Assembly: GCA_949715645.1 (NCBI GenBank)
Contig: OX454525.1
Coordinates: 64,640,844-64,704,843 of the forward strand
Reading direction: 5' to 3'
Source of the DNA: Portevinia maculata
Taxonomy: Eukaryota > Arthropoda > Insecta > Diptera > Syrphidae
DNA length: 64,000 nt
Position numbers and translations under genes: made by a program. Position 1 is the first letter of the stretch, and the number at the start of each line of letters is the position of its first letter. Shown here piece after piece: positions 1 through 10,933 of this stretch. A model generated the notes under the pieces. That model was not told where the DNA came from and did no database searches. It was given only the letters and a program-made list of their open reading frames with translations.

Positions 1-520
1 CAATAAACGGGTCCGTTTCTCCAGATAACACGTTCACCGAAATGAGACTTCAATAACTCGATTGTTGCACCCGCTGTGGCTTGTTTCACCGTCTTGTTGG
101 AACCACATATTACTGATGTCCAATTCATGCAATTGCTCAAAGAAATAACGTTCCAACATGTCTCCGTAGCGAATACCATTTACCGTAACTTGACGGCTAT
201 TTTCATCGACGAAAAAAAACTGTTTCATAAAGCACATGAGGGTTCTCTGTGGTATGGGAGAGGCTCAATTCTTGAGAACGACGTGAAATTGACTGATTTC
301 GCTGGTTTTTGACGGACTCTTCTACAGCTCAATATTCTCCACACTTCGGGCAAAACGTAGTCTCACTGGCACGGCAACATCAAGCAGCGAATATTCTGAC
401 TCAAATTGTTTCAATAGACTATGAATTGCTTGCCTACTGAGACGAGAATTACGGCCGAAAATTGGGGTTAATGTTCTTAAAGTAGCGACCACCGACTCGG
501 AATTTCGGTAGTAAATTTTA
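1..520 (-). pseudogene. mariner-type transposase remnant, cut by window edge
   Basis: Read on the minus strand, about 520 to 350 gives a helix-turn-helix DNA-binding region (RLSRQAIHSLLKQFESEYS, then VRLRFARSVENIE). After a one-base frameshift near 325 it continues as EESVKNQRNQSISRRSQELSLSHTT. The text then jumps straight to the catalytic domain: 237 to 34 encodes FFFVDENSRQVTVNG and NMWFQQDGETSHS, where the D of FQQDG is the expected second catalytic aspartate. A third frame change near 40 gives HFGERVIWRNGPVY at the window edge. The order and motifs match arthropod Tc1/mariner-superfamily transposases of about 340 residues. A large internal piece between the HTH and DDE domains is missing and at least three frameshifts are present, so this is a dead, internally deleted copy. 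Confidence 0.85.
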
Positions 521-1194
521 GTTATTTATTAAATTATATAAATTTAACTAGAAAAATTAATAAAAGATATATTGAAATTAAATAATGTCTGGTATTACAA
601 CATATCCATTGCATTACATTTTAGCCTTGGCTAAGATTGGTTTCTATGCCGAAAGTATTGAAACCGAACCCATGCATATTAAAATGTTAAGTATTGAATC
701 CTTATATTTTCAAATTATATTCAATATTTATTGAATTCTTTTAATTTTCATACTTATTCAGATTTGATTTGAATGAAGATGAAATTTTATTTAACACCGA
801 ATATATTATGTTTTAATACAATATTTTTTTAAGGTTATTATATAATACAAAATGTATTACATTTTAGCACCAAATCGGATTTGCTTCGAGAATTAAATAG
901 ATATAGCTAATATATTATATATTTAATAAATGGTTTATATTATTTTAAAACAATATTATTTTGAATAAAAATACCATCTATGTTTAATCGAAATGTTTTC
1001 CTTGTGTACATATTTCTCAAGGCAAAACAACTTACCAAAATACTACTGAGTTTATATCCTCTAATCTGTCCTCCATCTATTTAAAAGCTAAATTTTCCAA
1101 AATAAAAAATCGTACAGTTCTTTTTTTCAAATGTATGTCAATACAATTTATTAAAAAGTGGTTTGTGGTGCGACCCGCAAGGTCCTCGCGCGAC
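521..1194. other. AT-rich intergenic stretch
   Basis: Very AT-rich sequence with no coding similarity, RNA gene or repeat boundary that I can support. Confidence 0.6.
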
Positions 1195-1712
1195 TAACTT
1201 CCCAGTGGCATCAATATGATTTATGCGATTAGTGGTAAATTTTGAAATGTGGTTAACCATAAGATATGGTTAAGAATTATTTAATATTAAAAAATACTCT
1301 TTAATATTGTTCATGGAAATTAAATGTTGTTAATAACAGCGAAGTGTGATATATATTAATGCAACCATTGTTATCAACACGGAACCTGTAAATTTACATG
1401 TATACGAAATAACGGAGCACAATGTAATAGTGATTTGCTCAATGAAAAATGGCAATAAATAGTACAATTAAAGCAAAATTATTTTATTTATTTATTTACT
1501 AACAAAAAACGGGTGGACCGATTTCGAGATAATCGTGGCAAAAGATAGTTCCGAACGCACATACGTACATACGCGCATACGAACATACACACACCCATAT
1601 ATCTCTATAAAAATGTTGGATTTGGATTCTGGTGACCTTGAAACGTGAAGATATGTCAAAATCCGCGATTCACAAAATCGGCCCCATTACAAGAACTTCC
1701 ACTGGGAAGTTA
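1195..1712. mobile_element. short TIR element (TAACTTCCCAGTGG ends)
   Basis: The 14-base ends are exact inverted repeats: TAACTTCCCAGTGG at 1195-1208 and CCACTGGGAAGTTA at 1699-1712. If the outermost TA is the duplicated target, this is a Tc1/mariner-like non-autonomous element of about 514 bp. The interior holds a pyrimidine/purine-alternating run (cacatacgtacatacgcgc, near 1558) and no transposase. The superfamily is inferred only from the TA flanks. Confidence 0.6.
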
Positions 1713-2670
1713 AAAATAAACTCAAAATAATTTTAAACTTAAATCTTAATTTTTTAATGTTACACAAAACAATTACATTGAAAACACTATCCCACAACAT
1801 TTACTACTTCAAAATCATCACTTAACAAATATATTTCAATAGAAATATAATTCTTTGCTTAAAAAAAATATACCGGACTTGTAAGCTTTACCGCAACAGA
1901 AATTTTGAAATTCATTTTCCTTACAAATATGTTTTTGACATTTATAGATTGAAAAAACTATTTTTGAAGTCTGACTTTTAACTTTCTAAATTTGGAATGT
2001 ATGGCTTATATTATAAAGGTATTTGTTAATAATTCAAAGGAAACATTTTGTTGTACCTGTTCAAACTTGCTGAGTTAAGGAATCCAGTTCTCGAAATTCT
2101 ATCTTTTCTTTTGCTTTTTGAATTTGGGCCTTGAGAAACAGATGGAAACATCCGCAGCAAAAAAAGCAACGATGAAATCTCTTGATTCCGATCTAAAAAT
2201 TATGTTTCCATTAAGTTGAAGGGACAGTTTAAATAGTAACAGTTGGTACATACCTTCGATTTCCTTCATAGGTCAGAAGCCCGTTTAGTAAATTAGTAGA
2301 CATATTGGTAGAAAGTCACAATGACCAGTTGCGAGTCGTTCATAAGCTAACAATCATAAAGTCAATTGTCCTTATGTGTGCTTTCATCGGAAGTCAGGTC
2401 TATGTACTCGTATTTCATGTCAACTCGACCGATTTTGGGCAGTCCAAAAAATCCAATGGCGTCACATGCAATGCATAAATGTGACATCTAGAACGTGCGA
2501 GAAATTTTAAACAAGAATACCATCAGGTATATTTTGCAGGCATAGAAAATGTATATAAATGCATACACTAAAAAATGGGCCGCTGAGGTAATTTTAACAC
2601 AAATATTCACCAGGTGCATTTTAAAATGAAAACAAAAACAAATCAAACATGCTCGTTGCTATCAGATATA
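1713..2670. other. AT-rich intergenic stretch
   Basis: No gene, RNA or repeat end that I can support. Confidence 0.5.
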
Positions 2671-3032
2671 CACCCCTATCGTGGAATCCGTCGGATCTGA
2701 GATTCACTTCACTTATTCGATTCACTTGAACAGAAAATTGCTATCGTGGGATCCGTCGGATACTCTCCCTTACCGACCATTATTGGTGATTAGTAAATTC
2801 AATTGTGACAGCTCATTTGAAACACATTTGTTTTGTAAAAATTAAATTCAGTGAAAATAAAATCAAAACTGCGGATGTCGAATGGATGGATAGATTCGGT
2901 TCGTTCGTTTTCCACGATACAGTGAATTTCATTCACTTTACCGACATATGGATGGTTCACGTCTGCGGATTACACGATGCAAATTGTTCACTATTAGCGG
3001 ATATCTCCCCGACGGATTCCACGATAGGGGTG
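2671..3032. mobile_element. 362-bp MITE with 24-bp perfect TIRs
   Basis: The ends CACCCCTATCGTGGAATCCG(TCGG) at 2671-2694 and its exact complement at 3009-3032 form perfect 24-bp terminal inverted repeats. A subterminal echo, CTATCGTGGGATCCGTCGGA, lies at 2741-2760. Both flanks carry ATA (2668-2670 and 3033-3035), a possible 3-bp TSD. A 3-bp AT-only target would fit PIF/Harbinger, but that is a guess. Reading frames crossing it look incidental. Confidence 0.75.
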
Positions 3033-4204
3033 ATAATTTACATTGTTACGATACTTTTTTCTCCTGTTTTTACGAGTAAAATTAATGGCTATGGGCAAAA
3101 TGTGACTCGAAACAAATTCTTATAAAAGCTGTAAAGTTTCGTACGAACCAGTCGTGCACTTCATTTGTTATCATATTCCTTTTTATCTCGTTGAGGGAGA
3201 AAAGTGTTGCGAACAAATCATAGGTTATTCCAAGATGTGATTGCCGAAATATTGCCCTAAGACCCTAGTACGCGCCATTGACCTAAAGCACTCCATCACA
3301 AGGCGCACGAGAAAATTCCCAACAGGTTTACCAAATTTATTGAAAATAAAACTGTAAGTATCTCCCTTCTTCCATTCAGCCAATAGCGGGCTGTTCTTAT
3401 TAATATTTGCAGTGACAAATAACCAGGACAGTAAAAAAAATACATCATCCCCTCCAACTTAGCAGCACTTTAAGCTAAATTCTGCTGACTGTCGTGTTTC
3501 TAGATACACGTGCTTAACACATACATAAAACTATGCGAATAAAATTAGTTCCAGATCTGGATAAGCATAACGAAAAACAAACATTAGCTTGCTCGCTGTT
3601 TCTTAAGAAAAGAAGAAGAAATTGCTGAGTTTGTTGTTTTTTATGGGCCAACAACACCGAGGGTCATCGTAAAACCAGTGACACGCTTTGGTGGACGCGT
3701 GGAGCTGTTGTGAAAAAAATCGTAAGTGGGATACGGTAATACTCGAGTACTGTATATTATAGTACGACACTTAACTTCTTTGAATTGTAAACATTTTAGT
3801 CCTTGGGATAGTTGCAGACCGACAGCGCAGCGTTTGCTACATAAAATTGGAATGGCTATTTTGGGGAATGGCCCGTTGATTGATATTATAATAGTTTTTT
3901 TATGGAGCATGTTTTCTCTGTCCCACAGTTTTGAGTTTAAAAGTTATTTGTAAAGCTCAAAAAATAATGTCATAAAAAAAATTACTACGTGGCAATATTT
4001 CAAGTTAGCGGAAGGTTGGTGCCGTGGTTCAGCTTTTAAACAGTCACCCTCCAAAGACGAAACGATATGAAGTGGTTCTGTTCCTTGTCAACTGAGCATA
4101 CTTTATGACGTAAGTGCTTGTGAAATTCCTAAGATTAAAAACTTATCTTTGCGGATCACGTAAGGATAAATACCTATAAAGCCCCAAAGTTTTTCTTGTA
4201 GTAC
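3033..4204. other. intergenic stretch without recognised features
   Basis: Short frames exist on both strands around 3641-3953 but match nothing I recognise. No repeat boundary was found. Confidence 0.5.
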
Positions 4205-4532
4205 CGTTTTTTTTTTTATATAATTTTCTTACGCTACAGGAATTTTGTCTATTGTTACAGTACCCTTATAGTGCGTAACACAGCGTAAGCATTTGTGTTT
4301 AACAGCAAGCAGCACTATCGCATTTCATTGCCTGCTTTTGGGTGCTACTTACTATTAGAAAGAATAGAGAGATAGGAAAGAAGTGTTTGGGTGCAGTTGT
4401 AGGGTTTTTCTCCACGGGTGGTGTGTAAGATGCTTAGGGAGATTACGATTTCATGTATTCGATATAAAGTAATGTAATTCCATTCAGTAAGCGAATACAC
4501 TACTACTGCACCTGTTGCCACCCGCATCACCG
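4205..4532 (-). repeat. SINE-like repeat, family 1, antisense copy
   Basis: The reverse complement follows the copies at 25861-26281 and 27659-28079 block by block: a GGTGATGCGGGTGGCAAC start, CACCCGTGGAGAAAAACC, CACCCAAACACTTCTTTCCT, AGTAAGTAGCACC, GCTTGCTGTTAAA, GCACTATAAGGGTACTGTAA, then an A-rich tail (seen as poly-T at 4209-4219). The better 26-kb copies carry a tRNA-type B box (GTTCGAGTC), so I call it a tRNA-related SINE. It encodes no protein. Confidence 0.6.
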
Positions 4533-5155
4533 TGTGATGATCCGCAGAACCTACGGTGTTTCGTCTTATGATGGTAGCGTGCCTTATAAGACCATAGCTA
4601 AGATATACTCCCTGTTTTCCCCCCAACAAAAAGTGAGAACAATAAATCTCTTAACACCAGGCTAACTCAAAAAGGGTTGTCTTCGTCGGTTTGTCGAACA
4701 TTATTTTTATTTTTCCAATTATCTCTTTACTCTTCTTTCCGATCGCATTTCCTTTCCGTGTCGACCAAGCCAGTACTTACTTTGATTTTGAACAAAACAC
4801 ATGAAATTTCATTAAAAAGCCATTTATTTGTGCTGAATCGAGAGAATACACTGCAATTAGTTAATTCCTTTTCACCCTACTTGTTGTGTGAAAACAGCCA
4901 ACAATACGGCGAATAGCGGTCTCAGATGGTCGATTAAGGCGGGTGTAATATGGTGCTAGAGCTCAACTTTGGCGCACCGAACCATAATTTTGGAGCGAAA
5001 ATTTAACGTCATCACGATTTGCAAAGACTACTGAATAAAAATGATACTGACAGTTTGCAATCTGACTATTGGTTTGACAGATATAACTATCTGAATATAG
5101 TACTGATCATAACTCTCCAACTCTTCCTGTGGGGTGCGCTTATTATTCTCTAATA
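4533..5155. other. intergenic stretch
   Basis: No supported gene or repeat; only short incidental frames. Confidence 0.5.
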
Positions 5156-5299
5156 CAGGGTGCGGCAACATATCTTCCTTTTTTCGGGATTTACAGGCTG
5201 TAGGGGTCTTAGCTGGGCGGGAGTGGTCTCATTCGACAGACGTATTTCTAAGGTTTTATTGCCTTTCACGCCAGTCGCCATCATGCGTTGAAATAGTAA

Positions 5300-6736
5300 T
5301 TGAACACGACAAACACGACATCACGAACGAAACGGAACAAGAAACGGAACAAGCAACGAGAACTGAACAAACTGACGCAACAGGCCACAAGACAGGACGA
5401 GACGAATTCTACTCCGGCGCTAAGCGCTGATACGAGACTAAGCTCGGAGCTCAAGCTGGCGGATGCACCCAGCGTACTGGCCGATCCTGGCCGGCACAAG
5501 GATGCGACTGCTGGTAAGAGCGAACACTGTGGGGAGTCTGCTAAGAGGAACTCGGACGCTACAAATGTGTCCTTGAGTCCCTCTGAGCGGGCTTCCCTGC
5601 CCAAAGATCACGCCGCTACTACTCCTGTGAATGACGCGGGGGCGGAGAACCTGACGAAGCGAGCACGGGATTTCCTGTCCAGCACGTCCAGCGATGCTCC
5701 CCTCTGCAGCCCTTCCAGGAAGCAGGCGGCCCTCAGGAAAAAGCTGAAGAAGCTCTCTCTTGAGGAATGCGAGAAGGCTCCTTCCGGCTGCTCCTCGGAG
5801 GATTCCGCGACTGATGAGCTCTGCGAATCGGTTAGCGTTGAAACCACCAAGGAATCAGGCTGTAGGAAGCGAAAGAAACGGAACAGTGGAAAGAGGAAGA
5901 AGCGAGGAGGAATGCTGGACTCGCAGAGTAGGGTTGCAGTAAATGCCGACCCCAAACCTGTTGGCCCCGTACCTACTGCCTCTGATCTGTCCGCTCCCAA
6001 TGTCTCAGAGACGGTCACTGAAACAGAGAAGTCTGTGAAGGTGACGGACACAAGAGTGGCTAAGGGGTCACCTAAGGCAGCTGGTACAGCATCCAAAGGC
6101 ACAAAGAGGTCTTGCACTAGCAATGATGTAGGACCCCCCCTACCAAAGAAGAGCTACACGGACTCGGCCCTGTCTGGTTTGCGATTGGCGGTTGTTTTCC
6201 CGGGTGATCACCTGAGGTATACTGAGTATACTGCGGAAAACATCTGCATTCTGGACAAGGCCTTGAAGGACGCTGTAAGGAGGCGAGTCAAGGAAGGCAA
6301 TAGCCCGGCGTTTGAGCGCATCATCAAGACTAATGGAGGCTTTGTCCTCTGCTGTAGTGATGAAGCCACGAATGCGTGGGTCAGAGCTGATCTTGCTCGG
6401 ATTTTCCCTAAGCTTGACGGGAGTGACCTTGTCTGTCTTCACCCGTCAGAGCTAGTGGGATATACCAAGATGAAGGTCTTTGTCCCAGAAACTGATCTGG
6501 AGACTAAGGAAATCATCGATCTTCTCAAGGGTCAAAACCCGGGTCTATCCACCGATAAGTGGAGGGTCTATCACTTCAACAAAATGAAGGATGGCCGTCT
6601 GTATACTTTCGGTGTTGATGACGATTCGGCGAAGATGCTTGGGAAGTGCTCTTACCGGCCTTTTTTCCTCACTGGTCGCCTGTTCTTCAGGCCAGAAAAG
6701 AGGGGAGAGAAGGCTGGAACTTCCAGTGGTAATTAG
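5300..6736 (+). CDS. LINE ORF1 (gag-like, DUF4780-like C-terminus)
   Basis: A 478-codon open frame. The N-terminal half is polar, rich in Lys/Arg/Ser/Thr/Glu, with basic clusters (KRKKRNSGKRKKRGG, about residues 190-204) suited to nucleic-acid binding or nuclear entry. The C-terminal part, about residues 280-465, has conserved-looking text (LRLAVVFPGDHLRYTEY, WVRADLARIFPKLDG, MKVFVPETDLETKEI, WRVYHFNKMKDGRLYTF) that I associate with the DUF4780 domain of insect LINE ORF1 proteins. No CCHC knuckle is visible. The frame opens with TTG just after a stop and has no early ATG, so either the start codon was lost or translation began upstream. It ends 4 bases before the ATG of the endonuclease frame at 6741. 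Confidence 0.75.
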   Translation: MNTTNTTSRTKRNKKRNKQRELNKLTQQATRQDETNSTPALSADTRLSSELKLADAPSVLADPGRHKDATAGKSEHCGESAKRNSDATNVSLSPSERASLPKDHAATTPVNDAGAENLTKRARDFLSSTSSDAPLCSPSRKQAALRKKLKKLSLEECEKAPSGCSSEDSATDELCESVSVETTKESGCRKRKKRNSGKRKKRGGMLDSQSRVAVNADPKPVGPVPTASDLSAPNVSETVTETEKSVKVTDTRVAKGSPKAAGTASKGTKRSCTSNDVGPPLPKKSYTDSALSGLRLAVVFPGDHLRYTEYTAENICILDKALKDAVRRRVKEGNSPAFERIIKTNGGFVLCCSDEATNAWVRADLARIFPKLDGSDLVCLHPSELVGYTKMKVFVPETDLETKEIIDLLKGQNPGLSTDKWRVYHFNKMKDGRLYTFGVDDDSAKMLGKCSYRPFFLTGRLFFRPEKRGEKAGTSSGN

Positions 6737-9716
6737 CTCTATGGCTAGCTCATCACTGGAGGTCCTTCAAATCAACTTGCAACATTCCAAGGCGGCTTCA
6801 CCTACAATGTGTCGTCGTCTTGGAAAACTGCATACAGAGGTGTGCCTCATACAGGAACCTTATCTGTATAAGGGGGCGGTAAGTGGCATCTCGGGTGTAC
6901 CAGGAGCAATTTTTGTAAAGCCTGGGATTGTTAATACTCGCACGTGCATCTTTGTAGCTAAGGGCTTAGATGCTAGTCTTATGCCTGAGTTCAGTTCTCG
7001 AGACTGTACAGCTATTAAAATGTGTCTTAAGCGAGGAGGGTTGGTTACTGAGATTATTTTAGCCTCAGTGTACCTCCCATTTGACTCACTGGCCCCACCT
7101 CCAACGGTGGAACTGGTAAGGCTTGTCGAGCATGCCCGACGAGGTAACAAGCATTTGATCGTTGGTATGGACGCGAACGCGCACCCACTTTCCTGGCTGC
7201 AAAGCCGTGGATAGTTGCGTGTGGCCAAACAAAGGCAGAACTACCACTCAGCAGTGGCGGTCGCGGCGAGCATTGTTACGAGAGAGAGGGCGAGAGCTAT
7301 TATCCTGTCCTTTTCTCCTTTCAAAGCTCCTGGACCTGATGGCATATACCCCATACTCTTGCAAAAGGGTATCGAGATTTTGCTCACACTGCAAACTAGA
7401 ATCTACAGAGCTAGCGTTGCTCTGCGACAAATTCCTTTAGCCTGGAGAAGAGCTAGGGCGGTTTTCATTCCCAAACCGGGAAAGGCCGCCTATGATCTTC
7501 CCTAAAGCTTCAGGACTATTAGCCTTTCATCATTTCTGCTAAAGGGCCTTGAAAAACTGATTGACGTACGGCTTAAGAGTATTCCAGCTTCGCTGGGTAT
7601 TCATGATAGCCAACACGCCTATCAAAAAGGCAAGTCCACTGAGACGGCATTAACGGATCTGACGGCCAGAGTGCGTAGGGCGCTCGACCGTAAGAACTAT
7701 GCTCTTGCTGTCTTCATGGATATTGAGGGTGCCTTTGACAATCCCACCTTTTGCAGAATTGAGTCTGCCTTAACACTGAAGGGCGTCGATTCTACAACTG
7801 TGGAATGGATCCTGGAAATGCTTAGGAGCAGAGAAGTTACAGCTGCTGTTGGCGGCTGTGTCAGAACTGTGCGCGCTGTCAAAGGCTTTGCGCAGGGCGG
7901 TGTTCTTTCCACTACATTGTGGAACCTGTTGGTCGACTCCTTATTGAGAAGACTTGATGGGGAAGGTCACCCTGTTATTGGGTACGCTGACGATGTGTGC
8001 ATTATTGTCAGCGGCAGGAGTTTACCAACTCTTTGTGAGCGGATGGAAACAGCGCTCAATAGTGTTGGGAGTTGGTGCCGCGAGCAAGCTCTGTCAGTCA
8101 ACCCCGCGAAGACTGAGATGATGCTGTTCACGAGTAGAAGGGCAATACCTCAAGTGAGGTGGCCTTACTTCCAGGGCACTCAACTAAAGCTATCAAGCAA
8201 GGTTAAATATCTTGGTATTGTTCTAGATCCAAAGCTTAACTTTTCTGAACATTTGGTTGCTAGGATTTCGAAGGCAACTAACATTCTCTGCCAGTGCCGT
8301 AGGATGTTCAGCAGAACCTGGGGACTTAGTCCCAGGCTGGTTCACTGGATTTACACGTGCATTGTTAGGCCATACCTTATGTATGGTGCGATTGTATGGT
8401 GGGCTAGAGCTCACATCCTCAAACGTCAACTGTCGAAGCTACAGCACCTTGCGTGCTTATGCATTACAGGTGCGATGAGAGGAACTCCCACTGCTGCTAT
8501 GGAAGTGTTGCTCTGTTTACCTCCCTTGCAGTTCCTTGCTGAAAGTGAGGCCAGAAAATCACTATACCGCATGTGTGTAGTACTTGGACGGCAGGTCAAT
8601 CTCGGCGATGGGGCCAGAGGTGCTAGGTACAGAGCTCTCTATGACAGTCTACCTGGCCATCGGGGAGGAGCACTTGACACTGTGTGCATGAAGCAAGTCT
8701 TTGAACGCCGTTTTCAGGTCATTCTTCCTGAACGGCAGGAATGGAACAGTGAGGGGTGGAATGGCTTTAGGCCGGGTGATGTCATCGTCTATACTGATGG
8801 CTCACTTATTGACGGTATCTCCGGAGCCGGGGTCTACTCTAGAGGCTGTCGGATAAATCTATCTGCAGCCTTGGGTAGACAAACAACAGTTTTTCAGGCA
8901 GAAATCTTTGCGATTGCCACTGCCGCCAATATCCTGTTAAGGAGAAGGATTAAGGGTAAAACCTTATACATCTGCTCAGATAGCCAAGCCGCTATCAAAG
9001 CCTGTTCGGCTGGCTCTCTCAACTCAAAAATAGTTGAGTAAACCATGGTTAGGCTTAACCGTCTGGGAAGATGTAACTCGGTATCACTTGCCTGGGTTCC
9101 TGGGCACACAGGTATCGAGGGTAATGAAAGAGCGGATGCTCTGGCCAGGAAAGGCTCTTCAACCGCCTTCATTGGCCCACAACCATCCACAAACGTGAAA
9201 TGGATTCGGCTCTACGCCAACAACATTCCGAATACTGGCATGACCTGGTCTCATGCAGGTATTCGAAGAAGCTAGTGTACGGTCCAAAAATCAGCAGAGC
9301 TAAGTTTTTGCTTGGGCTAAACAGGAAAGACTTGAGATCCTTGATTGGTCTCGTCACCGGTTTCAGTCCTCTTAACGAGCACCTCAAAACCATTCACATT
9401 AGGAGCTCGGGCGTATGTGAGTGCTGTATGGAGGCGGATGAAACGGCATCTCACTTCATCTGTGAATGTCCGGCTTTCGCCAGAACCAGGCTCACCACTA
9501 TAGGCAAACAATTCGTTAACGAAGATGAGATGGGGGAAATTGAACTTGCAAATATTCTTCGCTTTGCCAAGGCTACTGGCAGGTTCTCCCTCACTGAATC
9601 TTACTAATCGCCAATAACCAGCGAGCGGGCAGCTATGCTGAAGTACAATGGACCAATAGGTCTAAGTGCTTGTCATCTACTGATGACCCCACTGCACATA
9701 CAATACAATACAATAC
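5302..9716 (+). mobile_element. LOA-like non-LTR retrotransposon, decayed
   Basis: The order is ORF1, endonuclease (internally deleted), reverse transcriptase, RNase H, C-terminal zinc motif, then a (ACAAT)n-type tail at 9698-9720. It is flanked by an imperfect TSD, AATAGTAATT (5292-5301) and AATAGTGATT (9717-9726), which sits inside the mariner-type host. The 5' boundary falls only a few bases before the ORF1 frame. The ORF1 domain (DUF4780-like) together with an RNase H domain points to the I superfamily, LOA-like. Exact clade needs a tree. Confidence 0.8.
6741..9607 (+). pseudogene. LINE ORF2: endonuclease-RT-RNase H, broken
   Basis: The ATG at 6741 opens an APE-type endonuclease (LQINLQHSKAA, LIQEPYL, ILASVYLPFDS, GMDANAH). 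It stops at 7214, where a deletion has removed the rest of the nuclease. RT follows: FKAPGPDGIYP, RAVFIPKPGKA, an in-frame stop at 7503-7505, then SFRTISLSSFLLKGLEKL, AYQKGKSTETAL, FMDIEGAFDN and GYADDVCII (catalytic YADD intact). RNase H follows: IVYTDGSLIDGISGAG, FQAEIFAIA, CSDSQAAIKA, a second in-frame stop at 9039-9041, then AWVPGHTGIEGNERADALAR. After a frameshift near 9215 the C-terminal zinc motif CECCMEADETASHFICECPA appears. Such a polyprotein carries out target-primed reverse transcription. This copy cannot make it. Confidence 0.85.
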
Positions 9717-10833
9717 AATAGTGATTCTGCTTTTTCCGTCTAGGCCTACTTTGCGAACGGATGTTCATTGTTAAATGGGTCACTACGTTCAGACAAACCG
9801 CGAATGTGACAAGACGAAGAACTGTAGTCGCTCGGCACATCAAAGCACCTGAAAACAATAAGGGGTTATTTGCAGTGGCCAGCCCGCTCCCCCGATTTGG
9901 CCCCTGGCGATTTTCTTTGTTTGTGGGGTCCCCCGTATATGTCAATCGTCTAAGGACCCAACACAACCTGAAGGCCAACATCCGGACAGAAATTGCCATC
10001 ATACCCGCTGCTTTGCTGTAAGGGTCATCAAAAAAGCCAGAAATCGCCTTATTCAGTGTAGACAATGGGGGCGTCACCTACCTTTTATGATTTTCAAATA
10101 CGTGTTAAATTAAACTTTAGATATTAAGATTATAAAAAAAACATAGGGGCGGGCTACAGTCCGCTTGGGCGAACTGTTGGATACCCTATTCATATTCCTA
10201 TCCCTAATAAGTGGGCGTGACAAAAATTTAAAGGATTTTATCGAAAAAACTAAGCTTTTGTAAATAAAAACGCTCCCTAGCTCAAACTTTGGTTTTTCAA
10301 TAAAATTGTTTTATTTAGTTGTGGGCGTGTCAAGAGGCGAATTTAAAAAAAAATTTAAGCATGAGCATAAAGGGCACCTAGAGAGTATATACTATAAATT
10401 TCAGCTCCCTTGCTCAAACTTTGGACTTTCAAAAATAAAAATAAAAATAATTGTGGGCGTGTCAGTAGGCGGATTTTGAAAATATTTACACATGAGCATA
10501 AAGAGCCCCTAGAGAGTATATATTATAAATTTCAGCTCCCTACCTCAAATTTTGGTTTTTCAATAAAATTGTTTTATTTAATTGTGGGCGTGTCAGTGGG
10601 CGAATTTTGAAAATTTTATGTCCCAATCAGTTTTATGGGCCATAGATCATATATAAAAAATTTCAGCTCTCTAGCTCAAAATTCGCTTTTTCCCAAAATT
10701 TTGTTTTTTTGAGTTTGTGGGCGTGTCTGTGGGCGGATTTCAAAAATTCTTAAACTTGATTATTTCTGGACCCTAGAGAGTATATGGTTAAAATTTCAGC
10801 TCTCTAGGTCCAGTTTAAAGGCCTAATTTTTGC

Positions 10834-10885
10834 CGACGGACGGACGGACGGACGGACGGACGGACGGACGGACGGACGGACGGAC
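10834..10885. repeat. (GGAC)n microsatellite inside repeat A
   Basis: About a dozen perfect GGAC/ACGG tetramers. The same position in the other copies of this repeat also carries GGAC/GTCC tetramers of varying number (47818-47836; 50620-50655 reverse), so the microsatellite is a component of the repeat itself. Confidence 0.9.
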
Positions 10886-10933
10886 ATGGCTAGATCGACA
10901 TTACTATCGATGCTGATCATAAATATAGTAACT

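Larger units (their letters stand above)
5156..10137 (+). mobile_element. mariner-type element split by a LOA-like LINE
   Basis: The left end is TA followed by CAGGGTGCGGCAACATATCT at 5156, typical of mariner-type termini in insects. A short leader reaches an ATG at 5284. The LINE then interrupts. After it (9727 onward) the transposase resumes: read across the site, the host text is S-D-S-A-F-S-V then AYFANGCS (9744 on), followed by a deletion to KWVTTFRQTANVTRRR and then the C-terminal part PARSPDLAPGDF, VYVNR, LKANIRTEIA and GRHLP in shifting frames up to about 10090. The catalytic core is gone. The right TIR is not visible; a GGGCGTGTC repeat starts at about 10138. Confidence 0.75.

Noticed and set aside
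2805..3125. 106-codon plus-strand frame
   Set aside because: It runs through the interior and right TIR of a MITE and beyond its boundary. Composition is incidental, with no family match.
3641..3953. Overlapping frames on both strands, possible gene
   Set aside because: Neither strand shows a known motif, and the two frames are mutually exclusive shadows.
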